Shown piece after piece: positions 1 to 6,456 of a stretch of DNA of 9,893 bases. The stretch is from contig NVUU01000024.1 of the NCBI GenBank assembly GCA_002402025.1, positions 384 through 10,276 on the forward strand. Direction: 5' to 3'. Position numbers and translations under genes: made by a program. The notes below the pieces were generated by a model, which had not been told where the DNA came from, made no database searches, and was given only the letters and a program-made list of their open reading frames with translations. The stretch is from Candidatus Aerophobota bacterium (GTDB taxonomy: Bacteria > Chlamydiota > Chlamydiia > Chlamydiales > GCA-2402025). The stretch's first letter is position 1. Every line of letters begins with the position of its first letter.

Positions 1-653
1 GAGCGTGTCTGCGATCCATCTCCATAGATCGTTAAGGGCTCATTTTTTAGCGCTTGCACAATCAAGTTCGTAATCACCCGTCCATCCGAGGGGTGCATAT
101 TCGGGCCGTAGGTATTAAAGATCCTTGCGATGTTTACCTCAACACCATGGATGTTCTGGTACTCGAAGAAAATCGTCTCTGCGATTCTTTTTCCCTCATC
201 GTAGCAGGAGCGTTTACCAAAAAAATTCACATTCCCAAAGTAGGACTCTTTTTGTGGATGCTCTTTAGGATCGCCATACACCTCACTCGTCGATGCTTGG
301 AAAATTTTGGCTCCTGTTTTTTTTGCAAGTTCGCAAACAAAAAAAGCACCCATAACAGATGTCTTAATCGTTTTTATGGGATCTTTCTGATAAAACTTTG
401 GGGATGCAGGACATGCAAAATTATAGATCTCATTGAGATCTAAATCAAGATCTGGATCTTGATCCAAAGGAGCGGATATGTCCCTATTAAGAAATGTAAA
501 ACGCTCCAAAGGAAGCAAATCTTTAATGAACGATTTAGAACCTGTTGATAAATCATCAAGGCAGATCACATCGTGACCGGCATTGTGACATCTCTTGCAA
601 AGATGCGAGCCTAAAAAGCCCGCGCCACCTGTAATTAGAATCTTTTTTTTCAT
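1..653 (-). CDS. uxs: UDP-glucuronate decarboxylase (UDP-xylose synthase), 3' part cut off by window edge
   Basis: Soluble short-chain dehydrogenase/reductase of the extended type, expected to convert UDP-glucuronate to UDP-xylose using tightly bound NAD+. The first 217 codons are present and open to the window edge. The translation begins MKKKILITGGAGFLGSH, with the Rossmann motif GxxGxxG at residues 9-15. ACPASPKFYQKDPIKTIKTS (about 80-99) and ASTSEVYG (120-127) follow. The catalytic YxxxK is at Y151/K155 in SCYDEGKRIAET, and RIFNTYGPNMHPSDGRV is at 177-193. This block order is typical of bacterial UXS and differs from UDP-glucose 4-epimerases. The family is usually about 310-320 residues, so roughly 100 C-terminal residues lie outside. 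The start ATG is 10 bases past the stop of the upstream copolymerase gene, with only a weak purine-rich site (AGAG), so it is probably the third gene of the export operon and partly translationally coupled. An Asp-Leu run at residues 68-73 is unusual. Confidence 0.93.
   Translation of the reverse strand, partial: MKKKILITGGAGFLGSHLCKRCHNAGHDVICLDDLSTGSKSFIKDLLPLERFTFLNRDISAPLDQDPDLDLDLNEIYNFACPASPKFYQKDPIKTIKTSVMGAFFVCELAKKTGAKIFQASTSEVYGDPKEHPQKESYFGNVNFFGKRSCYDEGKRIAETIFFEYQNIHGVEVNIARIFNTYGPNMHPSDGRVITNLIVQALKNEPLTIYGDGSQTR
424..463. repeat. Two back-to-back perfect palindromes inside the uxs gene
   Basis: The first has 9-base arms TAGATCTCA (424-432) and TGAGATCTA (434-442) around a single T. 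One base later, the second has 9-base arms ATCAAGATC (444-452) and GATCTTGAT (455-463) around TG. They encode the Asp/Leu-rich stretch at about residues 65-75 of the decarboxylase (DQDPDLDLDLNE). They may simply reflect a short GATCT-like expansion in the coding sequence, or form paired mRNA hairpins. Confidence 0.7.
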
Positions 654-663
654 GCTCTATATC

Positions 664-3600
664 TTATTCAAAGGAAAGATACATACACGAACTTTCGCCC
701 GTCTTCCCTTCCCACTCGAAGTAAGGATATAAATCATCTAAAGATTCCTCATCAAGGGTAATTAACATTTTTTCACAAAGCTGCAGGAGCTTGTGAGATT
801 CTGCAGAACACGCTCCTTTATTAAGACCAATCAAGATCACCTCGTACTGCTCTTTTAATAAAGAAAGTAGTTCTTCGAACTTCTTCCTTGTTAAAAGCTC
901 CATCGTGTATTTCGTGCTCTCCCCAAGAGGAAGTAGATGAAAATCTCCTTTCCTTTGGATAGGAAGCTCTTTTTTCTTTCCAAGAAGATAATGCAGAAGG
1001 CCCGCCCTTGATGCTTTGTTTGTATGGTAAAGCTCAATAAGAAGTGTCTTTCTCTTTCCAAGAGCAAGTAGTGACGCAAGTGCTGATAGGTAACTTGGGC
1101 TTGACCCAAGAGATGCTCCTACTATCTGCGTATCATTTGTTAGAGCAAAATTGCTGAGCTTTCGCAATATTTGTAAATCTTTCTCAGAAAGACTCGCAAA
1201 ATCAGATTTTTCAAAGCTTTTTGAGAATTTACCCGCAACTTTAAAGTCTCTAAATGCTAAGGCTTCTAAAGAAACCGGCAGCTCATTTGCTGCAGTCTTT
1301 TTAAAAGCTAAAGCTCCCATCGTTAATAAACACCCAAAAATGCCGCCTATTGCAGAAAGCAGCATAATCGGTGGCTGTTTCGGTTTTAGCGGAATATACG
1401 CGTGATCTATCGGCTTTGATTCGATCTGAAGCAAATGATGCTCGACGTTTTTAGATTCTACAAGATGAGTAAGAGACTCCATCATAGAAACATTCAAATC
1501 TGCTTTTAGCTGCAGTCTATTTTCAAGAAGCCATTTACTTGGCAGATCTTTCATCCCCCCTTGCAAATCTTTTAATTTTGCGCTTACTTGTGCTTTCTCC
1601 ATATGGAGCGTTTGGAGTTTTTCATCGATTGCAGAATCAATTTGATCTTCAATAATGGCTATTTCTTGATTGATAAGATCTCCCATAACAACTTGAAGAG
1701 CTTTAAGCTTTTCTTCGATCAGATCTTTTTGCATCCCGGCAAGATGGACCATCTCTTTTAGATGAGCACTAAGAGCTTTTCTTTCCCTTGAGAGCTTTGC
1801 CACAAGCCTGATCTTGTCTTTTTCGCTAAAATGTTTTTCATTTTTTAGCTCAAGAGAATGCTTTGCAGCTCTGTTTAGAATTTCGGCACTTATGGGATCT
1901 TCTAAGATGTTTGTTAAAGAAGACATCTCGAAATTTTCCTTACTCAGACTACAGCAGGAATAGCTTAGATGTTTTTCTTTTAAAATGATTTCATCAAGCT
2001 CTTTTGTATAATCGATAAAGAGCTTTTTGGCTGTTTCTAAATCAATTGTAGAAAACTCTCTAGAAACTTCTTCTTCAGCAAAGAGACTTTTCATTAAAAT
2101 CGCCTCTTTAAGCTCTAGCAAATGATTTATACGAACAAGAGAATCATTCATAAGAGGTGCATTTTGGATTTCCGGTAAAACTCTACCATCAATGCCATCG
2201 CTAAAACATGCTTTATGAAAGCCTACGTTATGCACATCATTTTCTTTTAGCATGCCTTGGATCTGTTCTTTAAATCTTCTTATGTTGTTTATGTCCCTTT
2301 GTTTTTTTTCAAAACCAAAGTGAAAAGGATCGCGTACCTCTCTGAGATCCTTAGCATGGTACAGATCAGACAGTCCCTTTTTCATCATAGCAAATGCTGG
2401 GAGAAGATCTCTTCGTTCCATTTGGTCTATTTTTTCATCTAGTTGATCGTACTTGTCTTTGTAGTACAGAAAGCATGGAATTTCTCTTTTTGTTTTTAAG
2501 AAAGAATAACCGTGCTTAGGCTTTTTGCTTTTTTTAATAGAAGCTATCCTAAGAAGATTGCGCAGATCAATCGTGTCTTTTTGTTTCTTAAGACCAAATA
2601 GTGTATTTTGAAATAACGCTACGTCTCTTCCAAGGATCGGCTCGTTTAAGCAAAGAAGCTTTTCAGAGCGTAGGCGTTTAAGTTTACCAAGGCTAAGATC
2701 AATGTCTAAAAGCCTCTCATGATGACGCCTTTTCTTGTTCTCTACCATTTCAAGCTCTTGATGGAGCCCTATGAATCCTCTTTCTCCTAAATTTTCCTGC
2801 AAGTACTTTACATGCTCCTTGAGCGTATCTTCTATCTTATCCGATAGATAATCTTGCCTTGCATTCAAATACTGAAGCTGAGCTTTTGCTATGCGATCAT
2901 TTTCTTTTACAAGGTACTGCTTGTAGTTATACATGAGGGTATTTAGAACTCTTGTGCCTCTATGAGGATTTACATCTTTATAAACAATATCCAAAATGGA
3001 AGCATCGTCTCTTCTTACTTTGATAGAAAGTCGTTTCAAGAGAGTGTCTACAGCATTCTCTATTGGATGAAATACCAAACTGAAGCTGCATCCAGGGGCT
3101 ATGGTAGCTTTATGAGAGCTTAGAGAAAACACAAAATCCTCATATACAAACATTTCACCGATCGGCTGCACTCCTAGAACTTTCCCATTACTTGCTGTGA
3201 TTCTCACTTTATCATCAACTAAGGCTTCAAGATGCAATACTTTTGTAATACTTCCGAAATATACCACCTTTACAAACGAGAGCACAGGCACAGCGTTAAT
3301 CTGCTTTTTCGAAAGCAGATTAAGATTTTTCTTCCATCTATTCGTAAGGTTCTTCTTGATAGACGCAGGCTTCATCTCCCCTTGCAAACCAAGCTGTCTC
3401 ACGATTTCATTTAGCGACTCTCTTGAGAGCATGACAGATTGCGCCTGTGCGCCAAGATCTATCTGTGAAGATCCCTTGAAAAGGCTTTTTGCAAGAGAGC
3501 TCGAAAGAGGATCTCCTTTTTGCAAAGCTTCTTTAAAACTTCCTTTTAGAATGTATTTTGGATTTGTTGTAAGAAGAAGTGCAAAAGTAAAGACTGCACT

Positions 3601-3705
3601 TAAAACTCCCATAAAAATAATCAGTTTACGTCTTCTTTTGAAGAACTCTTTAAAGTCGGCAATATGAATAAAATTGCCCTGGTATTTTTCGTGAAATGTA
3701 CTCAT
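664..3705 (-). CDS. Wzz/Wzc-like polysaccharide copolymerase with degenerate BY-kinase domain
   Basis: Large inner-membrane protein (1013 residues) of the polysaccharide copolymerase class that sets chain length and works with a Wza-type channel. Residues 1-27 are basic and cytoplasmic. A first membrane helix lies at about 28-47. A very long periplasmic region with many charged, coiled-coil-like stretches (about 265-330 and 610-760) runs to about 770. The Pro-rich IPLKPKQPP (771-779) precedes a second helix at about 780-801, as is usual in Wzz proteins. The cytoplasmic tail (about 840-1000) has the layout of a bacterial tyrosine kinase: SLGSSPSYLSAL where Walker A should be (about 865-876), KTLLIELYHTN at the Walker A' position (886-896) and YEVILIGLNKG at the Walker B position (954-964). 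The P-loop Lys and the key Asp residues are missing, and only three Tyr lie near the C-terminus (993, 995, 1009). Catalysis is therefore unlikely. Wzc of E. coli is about 720 residues, so the extra length is mostly periplasmic. The start overlaps the wza stop by ATGA. Confidence 0.85.
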   Translation of the reverse strand: MSTFHEKYQGNFIHIADFKEFFKRRRKLIIFMGVLSAVFTFALLLTTNPKYILKGSFKEALQKGDPLSSSLAKSLFKGSSQIDLGAQAQSVMLSRESLNEIVRQLGLQGEMKPASIKKNLTNRWKKNLNLLSKKQINAVPVLSFVKVVYFGSITKVLHLEALVDDKVRITASNGKVLGVQPIGEMFVYEDFVFSLSSHKATIAPGCSFSLVFHPIENAVDTLLKRLSIKVRRDDASILDIVYKDVNPHRGTRVLNTLMYNYKQYLVKENDRIAKAQLQYLNARQDYLSDKIEDTLKEHVKYLQENLGERGFIGLHQELEMVENKKRRHHERLLDIDLSLGKLKRLRSEKLLCLNEPILGRDVALFQNTLFGLKKQKDTIDLRNLLRIASIKKSKKPKHGYSFLKTKREIPCFLYYKDKYDQLDEKIDQMERRDLLPAFAMMKKGLSDLYHAKDLREVRDPFHFGFEKKQRDINNIRRFKEQIQGMLKENDVHNVGFHKACFSDGIDGRVLPEIQNAPLMNDSLVRINHLLELKEAILMKSLFAEEEVSREFSTIDLETAKKLFIDYTKELDEIILKEKHLSYSCCSLSKENFEMSSLTNILEDPISAEILNRAAKHSLELKNEKHFSEKDKIRLVAKLSRERKALSAHLKEMVHLAGMQKDLIEEKLKALQVVMGDLINQEIAIIEDQIDSAIDEKLQTLHMEKAQVSAKLKDLQGGMKDLPSKWLLENRLQLKADLNVSMMESLTHLVESKNVEHHLLQIESKPIDHAYIPLKPKQPPIMLLSAIGGIFGCLLTMGALAFKKTAANELPVSLEALAFRDFKVAGKFSKSFEKSDFASLSEKDLQILRKLSNFALTNDTQIVGASLGSSPSYLSALASLLALGKRKTLLIELYHTNKASRAGLLHYLLGKKKELPIQRKGDFHLLPLGESTKYTMELLTRKKFEELLSLLKEQYEVILIGLNKGACSAESHKLLQLCEKMLITLDEESLDDLYPYFEWEGKTGESSCMYLSFE

Positions 3706-4760
3706 CTGATTGTAATAATCCCTGTCATACTCTTACAAAATAGGTCAATGGCTGTAAAACTTGGGAACAACTGGCTAATAAATCGATTCCACTCTGTAAT
3801 TGGAGTGGCGGCAACATACACAATGTCTCCTGGCATAAGAAGCATGCTCTCTGTTGGCAGATGGATGACATGCTTCCAGTTCAATGTGTAGATTTTTGGT
3901 TTTAAGATATTCCCTCTAATCACTTGGATAAAGGCTCTATCCCCTGTGTATGGAATACCTCCGGCTCTTGCGAGCGCTTCTCTTAGTGGTAAATATCCTT
4001 GCGGAAGGTTGATGAGGCCTCTTTGTGTAACCTCTCCCATCATCATGACAGTTGATGCAGAAGCATCAGCAATATAGATCTTATCTCCTCCCTTCATGAC
4101 AATGTTTTGTCCCATGTCCCCGTTTTTCATAAGACGATTCATGTCCACAGGAAGAAGGTGTGCACCTCTTACAACATAGGATTTAAAGAGGTTTGCATTC
4201 ACAGGAACTTTTGCTTTTGAAAGAACATCAAAAAGCCTTGTTTTGCCCCCTACTGTAATGCTTGGGATCTCTACTTGTCCTGCAAGCTCTACTCTTTTCT
4301 CCAGCCTGTCTTTATAAGAGAGAAAAACTTCGATGTCTTCAATCTCCGCAAGATAAGCATTTTGTATTTTCTCTCTTGCATCTTCAAGGCTTAGACCCGC
4401 AACTATAATCGCATCAAGATCTGGAAGAGTGATTTTTCCACCTCTTACGGTAAAGCCAACGTGCCCTCCGATGTTTGATACAGCATCCGTGATATCTTTT
4501 CTTACAGGGTGATAGATAGCAATATTAAGAACGTCCCCACTCTCTATCACGTCTTCATGAGAAGAGAGTAGATTGTCAGGCAGATCCCCTAACGGTTTTC
4601 CTTCCATCTCCAAGATGGAAAATTTTCCTTGTTTGATCTTATAAGAATCCAGAACGAACTCATCCGCTCCATAAAGATCGTTACCCTGGTAAGGAGGGTT
4701 GGAACAGCTTGAAAAAATGACCACAAGGGACAGAAATAAAACAGCAAAAACAAGTCGCAT
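3702..4760 (-). CDS. wza: Wza-like outer-membrane polysaccharide export lipoprotein
   Basis: Outer-membrane polysaccharide export (OPX) protein of 352 residues, expected to form an oligomeric channel that docks on the Wzz/Wzc-like partner encoded next. The N-terminus is a lipoprotein signal: MRLV, a hydrophobic stretch to about residue 16, then FSSC with Cys19 as the likely lipidated residue (Phe at -3 is slightly off the usual lipobox). A Poly_export domain follows at about 70-147 (ESGDVLNIAIYHP ... GKITLPDLDAIIVAGLSLEDA). Two SLBB-type modules come next, at about 156-230 (ending MKGGDKIYIAD) and 237-318 (MMGEVTQRGLINLP ... LLMPGDIVYVAATP). The tail EWNRFISQLFPSF and the hydrophobic end resemble the C-terminal amphipathic helix that forms the Wza pore. 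Length is close to E. coli Wza (about 380). It is the first gene of the minus-strand cluster and overlaps the next by 4 bases. No strong Shine-Dalgarno site precedes its ATG. Confidence 0.92.
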   Translation of the reverse strand: MRLVFAVLFLSLVVIFSSCSNPPYQGNDLYGADEFVLDSYKIKQGKFSILEMEGKPLGDLPDNLLSSHEDVIESGDVLNIAIYHPVRKDITDAVSNIGGHVGFTVRGGKITLPDLDAIIVAGLSLEDAREKIQNAYLAEIEDIEVFLSYKDRLEKRVELAGQVEIPSITVGGKTRLFDVLSKAKVPVNANLFKSYVVRGAHLLPVDMNRLMKNGDMGQNIVMKGGDKIYIADASASTVMMMGEVTQRGLINLPQGYLPLREALARAGGIPYTGDRAFIQVIRGNILKPKIYTLNWKHVIHLPTESMLLMPGDIVYVAATPITEWNRFISQLFPSFTAIDLFCKSMTGIITIR

Positions 4761-4895
4761 TTTGATAGAAGCACCTAACCTGTTAAATCAAGGCCTCATC
4801 ACAGTAACACTTAGCTGATTATTAAGAAAAAAAAACTCACTAGGAAATTTCATTTTTTTAGAGTAAACTCAAAAAAAGCATACAGGAAGCTTCTC
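4761..4895. promoter_or_regulatory. Divergent intergenic region between wza and the epimerase gene
   Basis: This 135-base, A/T-rich region separates two divergently transcribed sugar-polymer genes and must hold the start signals for both, unless transcription enters from elsewhere. I see no convincing -35/-10 pair on either strand. The best partial -10 boxes are AATAAT on the minus strand (near 4820) and TAAACT on the plus strand (4864-4869), both without a good -35. A short perfect palindrome GAGTaaACTC lies at 4861-4870, and an A9 run lies near 4826-4834. The shared position suggests coordinated control, but this is inference. Confidence 0.4.
4884..4889 (+). promoter_or_regulatory. Ribosome binding site of the UDP-glucuronate 4-epimerase gene
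   Basis: AGGAAG lies 6 bases before the ATG at 4896. It supports this ATG as the start, which also places the Rossmann GxxGxxG at the usual distance from the N-terminus. Confidence 0.75.
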
Positions 4896-5873
4896 ATGCG
4901 CACATACAAACCCAAAACGATCTTTATCACAGGCATTGCAGGTTTTATTGGATATCACCTTGCAAAGGCGCTCGTTGAAAGAGGTGACACCGTAATTGGC
5001 TGTGATAATTTCAACGAATACTACCCCGTTTTTCTAAAAAATGAGAGAGTCGCGATATTAAAAAAGCTCGGCGTAGAAGTGATCGATCATGATATCCGTG
5101 AACTAAAATCGCTGAAATATCTTTTCGAAAAGCATTCTTTTACGCATTTTATCAATCTTGCTGCGCAAGCAGGAGTACGCTTTTCCATCACGCACCCCCA
5201 CACCTACGTGCAGTGCAACATCAATGGCTTTTTAGAAGTTTTAGAGATGTGCAGAGAATTCCCCAGCATGAAACTCATCTATGCTTCTTCTTCTTCTGTT
5301 TATGGCCTTAATGAAAAGACGCCCTTTTCAGAAGACGATCTTACCAAAAAGCCCGCAAGCCTTTATGCTGCTACAAAACAATCCAATGAGCTTATGGCTT
5401 ATGTGTATTCTCATGTGCATGGCATGCACACAACAGGTCTTCGTTTCTTTACTGTTTACGGACCTATGGGAAGACCTGACATGGCATACTTTTCTTTTAC
5501 AAGAGCTATCGATGAGGGTAAACCCATCCATGTCTTTAATCATGGGAAGATGAAGAGAGATTTCACCTACATCGATGACATCATTGATGGTTGCGTAAAA
5601 GCCATTGATTTTGGAGCTAAATGCGAAATCTTTAATCTTGGGAATAACAAAGCAGAAGATCTTTCCAACCTGATTGAGCAAATCGAATCTAACCTATCTA
5701 AGAAGGCTATAATTGAGCTAAAGCCGATGCAGCCGGGTGATGTTTACAAAACGTTCGCTGACATCACAAAAAGCCAGAAAATGCTTGGCTACGCGCCAAA
5801 AGTTTCACTTGAAGAGGGCATGAAGAAGTTCGTTTCTTGGTACAAGGAATTTTCCCATGAACTTGAGAGTTAA
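4896..5873 (+). CDS. UDP-glucuronate 4-epimerase (NAD-dependent epimerase/dehydratase)
   Basis: Extended short-chain dehydrogenase of 325 residues, expected to interconvert UDP-glucuronate and UDP-galacturonate in the cytoplasm with bound NAD+. The Rossmann motif GIAGFIG is at residues 13-19 and NLAAQAGVRFSI at about 87-98. ASSSSVYG at 130-137 supplies the catalytic Ser/Thr. SLYAATK at 155-161 holds the catalytic Tyr157 and Lys161. GLRFFTVYGPMGRPDMA (181-197) and RDFTYIDDIIDG are the signature blocks that separate glucuronate 4-epimerases from UDP-glucose/galactose epimerases. The C-terminus (MQPGDVYKTFADITKSQKML) is intact, and length is near the family norm of about 320-340. A membrane anchor, found in plant homologues, is absent. 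It is divergent from the wza-wzz-uxs cluster and shares its substrate with the decarboxylase there, so it probably feeds the same surface polymer. The following broken methyltransferase gene begins inside its last 17 bases. Confidence 0.93.
   Translation: MRTYKPKTIFITGIAGFIGYHLAKALVERGDTVIGCDNFNEYYPVFLKNERVAILKKLGVEVIDHDIRELKSLKYLFEKHSFTHFINLAAQAGVRFSITHPHTYVQCNINGFLEVLEMCREFPSMKLIYASSSSVYGLNEKTPFSEDDLTKKPASLYAATKQSNELMAYVYSHVHGMHTTGLRFFTVYGPMGRPDMAYFSFTRAIDEGKPIHVFNHGKMKRDFTYIDDIIDGCVKAIDFGAKCEIFNLGNNKAEDLSNLIEQIESNLSKKAIIELKPMQPGDVYKTFADITKSQKMLGYAPKVSLEEGMKKFVSWYKEFSHELES
5844..5849 (+). promoter_or_regulatory. Ribosome binding site for the overlapping methyltransferase remnant
   Basis: AAGGAA lies 7 bases before the ATG at 5857, inside the end of the epimerase gene. 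It supports 5857 as the original start of the now broken downstream gene, translationally linked to the epimerase. Confidence 0.6.
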
Positions 5874-6257
5874 ATTACACAAGAGTCTATCTGGGTTTTC
5901 TTCTTTGATATACCGCTTTCCTATAAGGCTTTTACTCTGCACTTTCGTAACTTCTTTGCTTTTTTCAGACAGCACTTATTGGGATTTAAAACATGTAAGA
6001 TATTATACACACAACTCTGCTCTGCAAAATCGATGAGCGTTATCATATATCCAAATTTTGCCTAGAAACTTTATATGGGTGACGAAAACATCCTGGATAT
6101 CGGATGTGGCAACGGCCAAATTACAGCTACTGTTTCAAAATTCATTCAAAACGGATCTATACTCGGAATTGATCTTTCTTCCGAAATGATTGAGTGGGCA
6201 AAACGTCAATACCATCCAATAGAGTATCCGAAGAGTTGTTTATTTTCCCGATCATAA
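5857..6257 (+). pseudogene. Broken class I SAM-dependent methyltransferase with N-terminal signal-like segment
   Basis: Remnant of a methyltransferase gene in two frames. Frame A runs from ATG 5857 to TGA 6034-6036 (59 residues). It has a basic start (MNLRVKLHK), a hydrophobic stretch RLLLCTFVTSLLF (about 24-36) and then STYWDLKHVRYYTHNSALQNR. Reading past the TGA gives ALSYIQILPRNFIW. Frame B takes over near 6075 with GDENILDIGCGNGQITA, which is the SAM-binding motif I, and ILGIDLSSEMIEWAKRQY, the motif II/post-I region, stopping at 6255-6257. The order YxxNSALQxRxAL then GDExILDIGCG is what I expect at the start of this methyltransferase family. The TGA sits where a Trp (TGG) would fit, and one missing G in the GGG at 6077-6079 would join the frames as IWGDEN. 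The catalytic and C-terminal part beyond residue about 130 is missing. A sequencing error could explain the frameshift, but not the lost 3' part. The substrate cannot be told. Confidence 0.72.
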
Positions 6258-6394
6258 AAATTTCTCTAAAACATATTCCTCGTACATAACTCTACGCGGG
6301 GGTATTCATTCCATATTGCGCATATTTCTTATACAAGCTAGTAACTTAATATTTAAACACGGCTTTATTTTAATAAAATTTAATTTTTTTAAAT

Positions 6395-6423
6395 TTGTAT
6401 TTTTAAGCATTAATTCGTATAAT
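6395..6423 (+). promoter_or_regulatory. Sigma70-type promoter for the 319-residue hydrophobic protein gene
   Basis: TTGTAT (6395-6400) and a perfect TATAAT (6418-6423) are separated by exactly 17 bases. The -35 box keeps only the TTG of the consensus, but a run of A/T tracts just upstream could act as an UP element. Transcription would begin near 6430, giving a short leader of about 27 bases before the ATG at 6457. Confidence 0.6.
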
Positions 6424-6445
6424 TCACGCTTTTTTAATTAAACAA

Positions 6446-6451
6446 AGAAGG
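6446..6451 (+). promoter_or_regulatory. Ribosome binding site of the 319-residue protein gene
   Basis: AGAAGG lies 5 bases before the ATG at 6457 and supports that start. Confidence 0.7.
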
Positions 6452-6456
6452 TCGTT

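Larger units (their letters stand above)
6258..6456. other. AT-rich intergenic stretch, probable decay zone plus promoter region
   Basis: No intact gene is seen here. One plus-strand frame is open without any ATG from 6223 to 6441 and gives VVYFPDHKNFSKTYSSYI near its start. This might be leftover coding sequence from the broken methyltransferase, but its later part is low-complexity Phe/Ile/Asn from AT-rich DNA. From about 6335 the sequence is almost pure A/T and leads into the promoter of the next gene. Confidence 0.5.

Noticed and set aside
54..443. Plus-strand open frame of 129 codons
   Set aside because: It lies antisense to the well-supported decarboxylase gene and shows no motif.
3197..3667. 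Plus-strand open frame of 156 codons
   Set aside because: Antisense to the copolymerase N-terminal region; Ser/Phe/Arg-rich mirror composition and no family resemblance.
4861..4870. GAGTaaACTC palindrome as an operator for the epimerase gene
   Set aside because: Arms of 4 bases are too short to stand apart from chance in an AT-rich spacer; mentioned only within the intergenic feature.
5328..5681. Minus-strand open frame of 117 codons
   Set aside because: Antisense to the catalytic part of the 4-epimerase; no motif.
6223..6441. Open plus-strand frame without ATG after the methyltransferase remnant
   Set aside because: No start codon, runs through the promoter, and becomes low-complexity in AT-rich DNA; at most its first part is decayed coding sequence.
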